Source: Planctomycetota bacterium (GTDB lineage Bacteria > Planctomycetota > Phycisphaerae > Sedimentisphaerales > Anaerobacaceae). From it: a DNA stretch of 14,009 bases. Shown here piece after piece: positions 8,209 to 14,009 of the stretch; the stretch's first letter is position 1, and every line of letters begins with the position of its first letter. The position numbers were made by a program, and so were the translations under genes. The DNA lies in NCBI GenBank assembly GCA_017885385.1, contig JAFNGF010000129.1:1-14009 (forward strand), in the 5' to 3' direction. A model generated the notes under the pieces. That model saw only the letters and a program-made list of their open reading frames with translations. It had not been told where the DNA came from and made no database searches.

Positions 8209-9882
8209 TTATCCTCGTGATCTTTCGAAACTTTTTGCCTGGGCTGGATATCCATTCGTCTCAGCAGCAGCTAAGCAGTCTGCTTTGCCGAGCAGTATTT
8301 GTTGTGCTCTTGCCAGCCGTTCGATTGCTGCGTTAAGATCGTTTCTTTCGCGGGCGACTTTTGCCTCTAATAAAAGCGTGTCCACTGTCGGGCGTTGCTG
8401 ATTGACTTGCTTGCTCAATTCCGATGCTCTGCCGTGGTCTCCGGCTTTGTAAAAAGCTCTTGCAGCCCGCGTTTTCATCCACAGCTCGTTCCGGTAGTTC
8501 TCGGCGATATATTCAAACATTCGTGCCGCTTGTATCCAGCTTCCGTCTTTTTCAGCCAACTGAGCCTGGCGCAGCAAGCCGTCAAACTGGAAAGGCAGCT
8601 CTTCGATGCTTGGTTTTCTCATCGCAATGCCCGCGCTGGTCAACGATTGCCGCACCGATTGTTCCGGTGAATTCTTCCGGGCGTACTGTAAGTCCTGTTT
8701 TTTAACCACCGCCGCCCAAAGAACGTCTGTTGAACCTTCCAGCTCAAAGCCTTCCCGGGCGGCCGAGCTGTTAATCAGTGCATAGAGCGGATTCTCTATC
8801 CACATTTCTTGTATCCTAAAGCCGCTCGGTACAATGGCGACATAATTGCCGTCGCATCTTCGCAGCGCTGCATCTACCCGCTGGGACAAGGAAGTCACCG
8901 GCTCGACCGGCATCAGTTCTATATTGGGCATATCGGTATTTAGTCTGCTGAAATCTGCCTGCGGCAGCGGCAGATACAGTTTGTAGGGATAGAACGTATG
9001 CCTCCAGATTGAGCCGATGGTCCGGCCTGCCTGTTTATCCAGCTTGTCGGCGACAAAAATGATTGACATATCATCGATCTTGGGCCAGGGCTTGGCCGGC
9101 CTTGTGGTCCGTATCGCCAGAACATTTCTTAGATAATCGCTCTTGTTCTTTCGCTGCTGAATCGATATCCGGTCGCATTCGCCGACCGGGCTGTAAAATT
9201 CGCCAGTGATTTGCGGCACGTGGCAGAAATCCGAGAAAAAGGCTAACCTTCGAGTCATATCCCAATCAATTAGGATGCTGAGGTGCTCGTTGTATAGCCC
9301 GGTTTTTTCAATCAAATCCGCCCGGTGCATTAGGGACACGTGAAGCGCGTGGTTGAAGTACAGCATAAGAAAGCGGTCGAAGTCCCGGCTGATTTCGACG
9401 ACTTTGCCCAGAATCTGCCGGCTGCCATCCGGCATAATGTTACAGTATGTTTTGTAGAGGTCGCTGTATGCTACCCGGCAGTCGGTCTGATTTTCCAGAG
9501 CATTGACTAACGCTTCAATATGATTGGGATAGTACAAATCGTCGTCATCCAGATAGGCGATGTATTTGCCTTTGGCGCGGGCCAATGCCTCGTTGAGCGA
9601 GAAGGCCTTGCCGCGGTTTTCTTTTCTATTGATAAGAACGACCCGCGGGTCGCCGTACGCGTTGACGATGTCGCCTACGTCTTGGCCGCCATCGTTGATT
9701 ACAATGACCTGCAGATTGGCGTAGCTCTGGTGCACGGCGCTGGCCAAAGCCTCAGACAGATATCGCCGCCGATTGAAAGTCGGCATGAGTATGCTGACCA
9801 TCGGCCCCTGGCTTTTTGGGGGACCCGCCGGCATTTCATTGCGTTTGGGTTCTCCCGCATAGTTCTCAAAAGTATCGCCCAT
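8209..9882 (-). CDS. GT2 family glycosyltransferase with second degenerate GT-A-like segment and helical TPR-like tail
   Basis: This 557-residue cytoplasmic protein transfers a sugar from a nucleotide donor. Residues 27-235 are a full GT-A domain of family 2: VSILMPTFNRR, VIVINDGG (59-66), the DxD-type metal site YLDDDD (110-115), and DWDMTRRL (206-213) in the catalytic-base region. Residues 271-372 start again like a GT-A fold (MSIIFVADK, IGSIWRHTFYPYKLYLP) but have VPSGF where the acidic motif should be, so this part looks inactive. Residues 435-535 are helical with TPR-like spacing (WIQAARMFEYIAENYRNELW, AARAFYKAGDHGRASELS). The ATG at 9880-9882 has no clear Shine-Dalgarno; internal ATGs at 9834 and 9801 are alternatives, the latter just before the GT2 core. 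The gene lies 111 bases after the GT4 gene, with a palindromic repeat in the gap, and 9 bases before the TPR gene. Sugar and acceptor are unknown; a flagellar protein is likely. Confidence 0.9.
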   Translation of the reverse strand: MGDTFENYAGEPKRNEMPAGPPKSQGPMVSILMPTFNRRRYLSEALASAVHQSYANLQVIVINDGGQDVGDIVNAYGDPRVVLINRKENRGKAFSLNEALARAKGKYIAYLDDDDLYYPNHIEALVNALENQTDCRVAYSDLYKTYCNIMPDGSRQILGKVVEISRDFDRFLMLYFNHALHVSLMHRADLIEKTGLYNEHLSILIDWDMTRRLAFFSDFCHVPQITGEFYSPVGECDRISIQQRKNKSDYLRNVLAIRTTRPAKPWPKIDDMSIIFVADKLDKQAGRTIGSIWRHTFYPYKLYLPLPQADFSRLNTDMPNIELMPVEPVTSLSQRVDAALRRCDGNYVAIVPSGFRIQEMWIENPLYALINSSAAREGFELEGSTDVLWAAVVKKQDLQYARKNSPEQSVRQSLTSAGIAMRKPSIEELPFQFDGLLRQAQLAEKDGSWIQAARMFEYIAENYRNELWMKTRAARAFYKAGDHGRASELSKQVNQQRPTVDTLLLEAKVARERNDLNAAIERLARAQQILLGKADCLAAAETNGYPAQAKSFERSRG

Positions 9883-9948
9883 TACTTTATTAGCAAATAG
9901 TCAAGCAGTTTCAGGAACCATACCCTGGCCATCATTCTCGCTACCCAT

Positions 9949-9994
9949 CCCCCCGCCTGCGCGGGGGCCAGCTTGCCCCTGCAAAAGCAGGGGT
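9949..9994. repeat. Triple-hairpin palindromic element, copy A
   Basis: This copy runs CCCCCGC-CTGC-GCGGGGG (9950-9967), then GGGGCCAGCTTGCCCC (9964-9979), then CCCCTGC-AAAA-GCAGGGG (9976-9993). It is identical to copy B over about 44 bases except for one base (C at 9969, A in copy B), which breaks the central palindrome here. Its final T (9994) forms the last base of the TGA stop codon of the GT4 gene on the - strand. It fills much of the gap before the GT2 gene. Confidence 0.9.
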
Positions 9995-11520
9995 CAACCG
10001 ATGGCCGAAGGAGGGTGGAGAATGGATGAGCTTTTCGACACAGACTGGTCCGCCAGACCCCCGCCTGCGCGGGGGCAAGCTTGCCCCTGCAAAAGCAGGG
10101 GTAAGGCGGATAAGCCCTCGGCTTCGAGCTGGACGAAAAGGCTGTTGATCTTGCTTAGCTGTTCTTTCAAAGAGTAGTTTGTTTCGACGAAACTTCGATA
10201 CCTTTGAGGCTCATATTGGCCTGAGACAATCTGTTCGCAGAACTGCTCGGAGATGTTAAACAAAAACTCCGGCAGAAATATTTCACCTGCTCCGGGAAAA
10301 TTATGAATAACCGGCTTTAACCCGCAGGCCATACCTTCCAACAGTTCCATGCCTTGGCTTTGGCCGATGCTGCAGGAGACAATATAGTGTTTGTCCTGCA
10401 GCCAGGAATTTACATCCTCCTGCCCCGCCATAGGCGGGTCAAAGAAGACTACGTCGGTCAGCTCAAGCGCCTGCACGCTATGTCTGACGCATTGCTGGAG
10501 CATCAGGTTTTGAAAACTTCCTGCGAAGAACAGCATATATTCCGGGTCGATGTAATGTAGTTTTTGCATACATTGCAGAAGGAACATGGGATTCTTTTTC
10601 ATACTCAGATGACCTACGCAGGCCAGATTCTTGCCGCGAGGTCTACTAACGAGCTTGAACTTATCGAGATTGACCCCGTTCGGAATTGCGACCATCCAGG
10701 TACGGTTCTTAATATCGGGGACCTGTTTGAGCAGGGCCTCCTTGGTAAACGGATTGCCGCCCGTGACAAGTGCATCGATATTGTCCCATTGCACTTGAGC
10801 CGGCCATTGGTCGTAAGCCTCATCATAATGCAGCCTGATAACCATCTTACAGACCTTCGGCAGTTTCGACGCTTCTACTGCCGTATCGGTGCAGCCTTCA
10901 AACCAGGAGATGTCGCTCCATTTCATTAGCTGATACATTTCGTCGAGATTTTGGCCCTGAAAAAGCTCTGTTGGAAAACGCTTTTTCGTAAACTCAGCGA
11001 TGTCCGTCAGAGACCTCACGTCTTCGCCGTGCCCGCAGAAAAAAGCGATCTTCGCCCTGCGGCTGCGGATGACCTGAATCATTGGTTCAAGAATCTGCTG
11101 TTGAGGCCAGAGCTGTAGCGAGTACAACAGCACTTCGACAGCATCTGCTTTGTTATCCTGGTTCAGGAATACGTTTGCGGTTCGATTGAGCACGTCTGCG
11201 TTCAATATGCCCAGTCGTTCCATATCGCCAAAAAGCTGAGTCGCCTCGCTCGCTCGGGCATCGGCAAGATAGGCTTCCACCAGATTCCAGACTATCTCGG
11301 CGCAGTCAGCCTTTAGAGTTCTTGCCTGGACCAGGCGACCAACGGCTTCGGTGGACCTGCCCAGGCAGTGCAGAATCGCTCCGGCATCATTCAGTGCCTG
11401 TGGATCTTCGGGGTCTCGCTGCAAGTGCTGCTCAATACAGGAAAGGGCTTCTTCACAGCGGCCGGCTTCGGCTAATTCCAGTCCTTGCTGGTAATTATCT
11501 GAATCTACTGCTGTTGTCAT
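9994..11520 (-). CDS. TPR + GT4-type glycosyltransferase
   Basis: The 508-residue protein has an N-terminal TPR region (about residues 8-140, with YQQGLELAEAGRCEEALSCI and LNDAGAILHCLGRSTEAVGR) joined to a GT-B glycosyltransferase (about 155-470). Seen there are KIAFFCGHG, the N-domain/C-domain hinge IPNGVNLDKF (279-288), CVGHLSMKKNP, and the donor-binding EX7E-like segment GMELLEGMACGLKPVIHNF typical of family 4. No membrane segment is present. The ATG at 11518-11520 has a good AGGAG 8 bases upstream. Residues 361-369 (PPMAGQED region) are encoded by a small hairpin that may be an insertion. The last 35 residues have no family pattern: they are partly encoded by palindromic copy B, and the stop codon touches copy A. 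It follows flgL after 233 bases containing a sigma-54-like promoter, so it probably heads the glycosylation operon. Flagellin or another filament protein is the likely acceptor (inference). Confidence 0.9.
   Translation of the reverse strand: MTTAVDSDNYQQGLELAEAGRCEEALSCIEQHLQRDPEDPQALNDAGAILHCLGRSTEAVGRLVQARTLKADCAEIVWNLVEAYLADARASEATQLFGDMERLGILNADVLNRTANVFLNQDNKADAVEVLLYSLQLWPQQQILEPMIQVIRSRRAKIAFFCGHGEDVRSLTDIAEFTKKRFPTELFQGQNLDEMYQLMKWSDISWFEGCTDTAVEASKLPKVCKMVIRLHYDEAYDQWPAQVQWDNIDALVTGGNPFTKEALLKQVPDIKNRTWMVAIPNGVNLDKFKLVSRPRGKNLACVGHLSMKKNPMFLLQCMQKLHYIDPEYMLFFAGSFQNLMLQQCVRHSVQALELTDVVFFDPPMAGQEDVNSWLQDKHYIVSCSIGQSQGMELLEGMACGLKPVIHNFPGAGEIFLPEFLFNISEQFCEQIVSGQYEPQRYRSFVETNYSLKEQLSKINSLFVQLEAEGLSALPLLLQGQACPRAGGGLADQSVSKSSSILHPPSAIG
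10058..10102. repeat. Triple-hairpin palindromic element, copy B (inside a coding region)
   Basis: Hairpin 1 is 10058-10075, the perfect 16-base palindrome GGGGCAAGCTTGCCCC is 10072-10087, and hairpin 3 is 10084-10101 with loop AAAA. Arms are shared as in the flhB/fliD element, so the central hairpin excludes the outer two. It is exactly 108 bases from copy A with one mismatch. It lies in frame within the GT4 gene and encodes about 15 residues of the tail, including LLLQGQACPRAGGG. Confidence 0.9.
10424..10438. repeat. Intragenic mini-hairpin in the GT4 domain
   Basis: The stretch CCCGCC-ATA-GGCGGG is a perfect 6-bp stem with a 3-base loop inside the coding region. On the - strand it encodes the PPMAG part of FFDPPMAGQEDVN. 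The GC-rich unit resembles hairpin 3 of the flhB/fliD element (CCCCGCCTTTCAGGCGGGG), which suggests a related mobile palindrome, though the match is short. Confidence 0.45.
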
Positions 11521-11528
11521 AGGTCTTG

Positions 11529-11533
11529 CTCCT
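11529..11533 (-). promoter_or_regulatory. Ribosome binding site of the GT4 gene
   Basis: AGGAG on the - strand lies 8 bases before the ATG at 11520. It fixes the start and is one of the two strong Shine-Dalgarno sequences of the window, the other being that of flgL. Confidence 0.75.
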
Positions 11534-11545
11534 GAATCTCAAAAC

Positions 11546-11592
11546 GCTCATCCACCTCGTCTGGGCGAAGCGCCAGCCGTGGCGCGATGAGC
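11546..11592 (-). promoter_or_regulatory. Foldable leader upstream of the GT4 gene
   Basis: GCTCATC (11546-11552) pairs with GATGAGC (11586-11592), and within it GCGCCA-GCCG-TGGCGC (11570-11585) forms a perfect 6-bp hairpin. The structure would lie in the 88-base leader downstream of the sigma-54-like promoter and ends 13 bases before the ribosome binding site. It may be an mRNA leader structure or another dispersed palindrome. No known riboswitch class was recognised. Confidence 0.45.
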
Positions 11593-11618
11593 CGTAAGGC
11601 CTAACTTGGTAAAATCAC

Positions 11619-11634
11619 TGCAAAACCTGTGCCG
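11619..11634 (-). promoter_or_regulatory. Candidate sigma-54 promoter of the glycosylation operon
   Basis: On the - strand the site reads CGGCACAGGTTTTGCA, compared with the consensus TGGCACGNNNNTTGCW. The spacing of GG to GC is exactly 10 bases and only two positions differ. The predicted start is near 11608. The site lies between the flgL stop and the GT4 start, where a new promoter would be expected. An 8-bp inverted repeat (ATGGCTGT 11644-11651 with ACAGCCAT 11716-11723) lies upstream; its meaning is unclear. Confidence 0.55.
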
Positions 11635-11753
11635 TTGACGGACATGGCTGTTTGTCTGCGATTTTGTAGGCTCAACGGGGTAACTTGCATAAATATCAGA
11701 CATCTGTGTTGCTCGACAGCCATCTATCCGTTCCTGGCTCTGGTGCTCGGCTG

Positions 11754-12941
11754 CTATTCAATGAAATCCAGCAGTGACATAGACATAAGCTTTCCGGCTG
11801 CAGATAGCGACATCTGGTATAGCATTTCACGGCGACAAAGGTCTATAGCTATTTGAGCAACGTCGGCTTGCTGCAGACGTGTAACCTCGTCCTCCGTGTC
11901 GTACTTTCGATTTTTAAGACCATCTTGGAGGTTGTATAGAAAACCGATCTTTGATCCTACAGCAACTCCGGCTTGCACCAGCAGATTGCTTGCCTCGTCC
12001 AGTGAAGCCAACGAGCTATTTGTTAGTTCCTGTCGGTGCTCAGCAGCCAGCCCTCTTTCGTTTTGAAGTATATCTCGAACACTTACTATAACGCTGAATA
12101 TGTCGTAAGTCCCCGGCACACTCACCATTTCTGTGCCGGTGCTGTTTATGCCGGTGCTGTCAACATATAGAACCCTGCCGGTACGGGAGTCCGTCACGGC
12201 CTGATTGGGGTCTCCACCAATCGGCACGGTTACGTAGGTTGCTCCATCATCGATGGAGAGTCTATAGTTGCTGCCGTCGTGAGTAACTGTCAGCCAGGTG
12301 TTGCCGGTGATGCTGGAAGTGCCCGTGCCGGCTTTGGCGCCGGTGTCGCCCTGGAAGATAGGGGCGATACGATTGTTCGAGCGAAAGATTTCGTCGCCTA
12401 CGTAAAGGGCGGACGATTCAAGTCCGGGAGCCACCTCTATACTTCGATTGTCGTAGCTGCCCTGATAGACTACGCGAGTAATTTTGCCGTCGCTACGCTC
12501 CACAATATAGGGCGGCGATGCGGTATTACTTCCTCCAAACAGATATTGGTTGCCGTGTTTAGTGTTGGCAAGCGTAACTATCTGCTCGAGGATATCGTTG
12601 ATTCCCTCTGCGACTCTTTGGCGGCCGTCTTCGCTGTAAGTGCCGCTTGTGATTTGAGTTAGGCGTGTCTTTGTCTCGGCAAGCAATGATGTCATACGCT
12701 CGGTGATGGTTGCGGTGACCTCCAGCATGCTGACCATTTCTGACAGATTGTCTATGTAGTTTTCCAGAGACCTTTGCTGGCAGTTTAATCCCAGAATCTG
12801 GTATGCCGTTGACGGGCTGTCGGAGACCCGGTTTATCCGCGCGCCGGTAGAAGCCTGTTCCTGCAGGATGGTCATGGCCTTGGCGTTCAAATTCAATGCG
12901 AAGGTCGCATTATTGTAAATGTTGTTTAACGTCCCGCTCAT
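11754..12941 (-). CDS. flgL: Hook-filament junction protein FlgL
   Basis: FlgL (hook-associated protein 3) is exported and joins the hook to the filament. The 395-residue product has the flagellin-like D0/D1 helices at both ends. At the N-terminus are LQEQASTGARINRVSDSPST (about 26-45) and a long coiled coil, then the FlgL-typical NQYLFGGSNT (131-140). At the C-terminus are VGSKIGFLYNLQDGL and a terminal helix ending SAAGKLMSMSLLDFI. The middle (about 140-285) is a beta-rich surface domain. The ATG at 12939-12941 has GAAGGAG five bases upstream and follows the flgK stop by 27 bases, so flgK-flgL form an operon. No secretion signal peptide is expected, since export uses the flagellar type III system. 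Confidence 0.95.
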   Translation of the reverse strand: MSGTLNNIYNNATFALNLNAKAMTILQEQASTGARINRVSDSPSTAYQILGLNCQQRSLENYIDNLSEMVSMLEVTATITERMTSLLAETKTRLTQITSGTYSEDGRQRVAEGINDILEQIVTLANTKHGNQYLFGGSNTASPPYIVERSDGKITRVVYQGSYDNRSIEVAPGLESSALYVGDEIFRSNNRIAPIFQGDTGAKAGTGTSSITGNTWLTVTHDGSNYRLSIDDGATYVTVPIGGDPNQAVTDSRTGRVLYVDSTGINSTGTEMVSVPGTYDIFSVIVSVRDILQNERGLAAEHRQELTNSSLASLDEASNLLVQAGVAVGSKIGFLYNLQDGLKNRKYDTEDEVTRLQQADVAQIAIDLCRREMLYQMSLSAAGKLMSMSLLDFIE

Positions 12942-12946
12942 AAGGG

Positions 12947-12953
12947 CTCCTTC
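12947..12953 (-). promoter_or_regulatory. Ribosome binding site of flgL
   Basis: GAAGGAG on the - strand lies 5 bases before the ATG at 12941, within the 27-base gap after flgK. It is the strongest Shine-Dalgarno sequence seen in the window and settles the flgL start. Confidence 0.8.
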
Positions 12954-12968
12954 AATAAGTCCGACCGT

Positions 12969-14009
12969 TTAGAGTATTTCCATCAGGGTCAGAATCGAGG
13001 ATTGAACGGTTGACAGAAATTTGGCCATCGCCTGAAACATCTGTTCAAAAATCAACATTTGTGCAGCTTCATCGTTGATGTTGACACCGCTTATGTCGCT
13101 TTGCCTGTTCGCAAGGTTTTGAATCATAGTTTCGACGTTTTCCTGGCGCATCTGTTTGACGGCGAGCTGCTGACCGATGTCGGCAGCCAACCGGCGGTAG
13201 AACTCTCCGGGCGTCATGCCGCTGAGACTGCCCAGGGTTTTGTCCTTAAGAGCCGCCAGCCGAAGAGCATTCGTATTGTCGGTCAGCTCCGGGCCCAGCG
13301 CAGCTGCTATTTGGCCGGGCGAACTGGTTATCTGCGAACACACCGCCATGTCTATCGCACTGCTGCCGGAGAAAAATGTATTGATTCCAACCGCCGCCAG
13401 AAAGCCCGAAGTATCGGTGCTGGCAAAGGCATCGATTTCGAGAGTGTCACCTGCATTCAAATCACCTGGACTTAGGGATATTTTGATGCCGTTCCCTATA
13501 TCGAGCTTGTCGCCGGCGGCATAACCGCTGCCGACGTTGAGCGAGGCAACAACTTCGCCATAACCATCTCTTACTTCAAGGCGTAAGTCACCATTGCCTA
13601 CTGAGCCGGCCCCTGCCACTGTAACGGTGAAGGTTTGATTCTCATCGCCGGTGTAAATGCCTGATACGGATATGGCCGGCGGCGATGTCCCGGTCAGATT
13701 GCTCGTTGTAGGCTCAGACAGAACCGCAGGCAAAAAATCAAACTTGTAATTTGCTTCGGCCTGAATCTGCAGCCTCGAAGAGGCTGCTGAGGCGCTTAAA
13801 CCGGTAATGGCGGAAATCTTTGCGGCGATAGTGGTTAGTGAGTCCGTGGATACATCGACATCGATTTCGTGGCGTGCTGTTTCTCCCGTAGCGGTATTGA
13901 TAACCCTTATATACATCTTGCCGCTCGTTACCGGCGGGTCGAAGTCAGCCAGGTTTTCGCTTGTCATCCGCCAGCCGGCAAGTTCCGAGAATGACCCGTC
14001 CGAACCTAC
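12969..14009 (-). CDS. flgK: Hook-filament junction protein FlgK, C-terminal part (5' end outside window)
   Basis: FlgK (hook-associated protein 1) is the first junction protein above the hook. The frame is open to the right edge (346 codons visible); the ATG at 13967 is internal. A beta-rich region opens the visible part (YIRVINTATGETARHEIDVD, then SLTTIAAKISAITGLSASAA). It is followed by a second beta domain (VSGIYTGDENQTFTVTVAG to NAGDTLEIDAFA) and then the helical core, with LAAVGINTFFSGSSAIDMAV, TDNTNALRLAALKD and GEFYRRLAADIG. The end SGVNINDEAAQMLIFEQMFQ, followed by AMAKFLSTVQSSI, is the conserved FlgK D0 helix that pairs with the N-terminus. The C-terminal signature makes the call secure. 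It lies 27 bases upstream of flgL in the same operon. Confidence 0.94.
   Translation of the reverse strand, partial: VGSDGSFSELAGWRMTSENLADFDPPVTSGKMYIRVINTATGETARHEIDVDVSTDSLTTIAAKISAITGLSASAASSRLQIQAEANYKFDFLPAVLSEPTTSNLTGTSPPAISVSGIYTGDENQTFTVTVAGAGSVGNGDLRLEVRDGYGEVVASLNVGSGYAAGDKLDIGNGIKISLSPGDLNAGDTLEIDAFASTDTSGFLAAVGINTFFSGSSAIDMAVCSQITSSPGQIAAALGPELTDNTNALRLAALKDKTLGSLSGMTPGEFYRRLAADIGQQLAVKQMRQENVETMIQNLANRQSDISGVNINDEAAQMLIFEQMFQAMAKFLSTVQSSILTLMEIL

Noticed and set aside
9949..10102. Two close repeats read as a CRISPR array or attachment sites
   Set aside because: There are only two units, each is a compound palindrome, the spacing contains coding sequence, and no cas or integrase gene is near.
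11629..11856. A 75-codon + strand frame in the flgL/GT4 gap
   Set aside because: It runs antisense into flgL, has no Shine-Dalgarno and no family resemblance; the gap is better explained as a promoter and leader.

Overview
The window is a stretch of a bacterial flagellar gene cluster, most probably from a member of the Planctomycetota (Phycisphaerae / Sedimentisphaerales type). That assignment is an inference from three things: the domain style of FliD, FlgL and FlgK (long, with beta-rich inserts), the TPR-glycosyltransferase fusions beside them, and the GC-rich multi-hairpin repeats. No rRNA, tRNA, CRISPR array, transposase or integrase was seen.

Layout. The left edge holds the 3' part of flhB on the + strand (1-513). 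All other genes are on the - strand and converge on it. In transcription order they are: the 3' part of flgK (14009-12969), flgL (12941-11754), a TPR + GT4-type glycosyltransferase (11520-9994), a GT2 glycosyltransferase with a helical TPR-like tail (9882-8209), a small five-repeat TPR protein (8199-7570), a short FlgN/FliT-like coiled-coil protein (7523-7191), a protein of about 1310 residues that joins two methyltransferases and two glycosyltransferases (6960-3028), and fliD (2920-560). No gap between genes exceeds 300 bases. The largest, 11521-11753 and 6961-7190, are 230-233 bases.

How the genes fit together. FlhB is the export-gate subunit that switches substrate specificity. FlgK, FlgL and FliD are the hook-filament junction and cap proteins exported late. 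The small coiled-coil protein is a plausible export chaperone for them. The four genes between flgL and fliD (three with glycosyltransferase and/or TPR modules, one multi-domain methyltransferase/glycosyltransferase) look like a glycan-modification island for flagellin or another filament protein; this is inference from position. No flagellin, FliS, CsrA or FliW gene is in the window.

Regulation and structure. Two sigma-54-like -24/-12 sites with exact GG-N10-GC spacing lie upstream of the GT4 gene and of fliD. The first is followed by an 88-nt leader that can fold. The most unusual feature is a family of palindromic elements, each built of three adjacent hairpins that share their GGGG/CCCC arms. 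One lies at the flhB/fliD junction and supplies the flhB stop codon. Two near-identical copies lie 108 bp apart at the 3' end of the GT4 gene, where one encodes part of the protein tail and the other abuts the stop codon. A further mini-hairpin lies inside the GT4 catalytic domain. FliD also carries a secreted-protein-type beta domain inserted at a sharply defined point.
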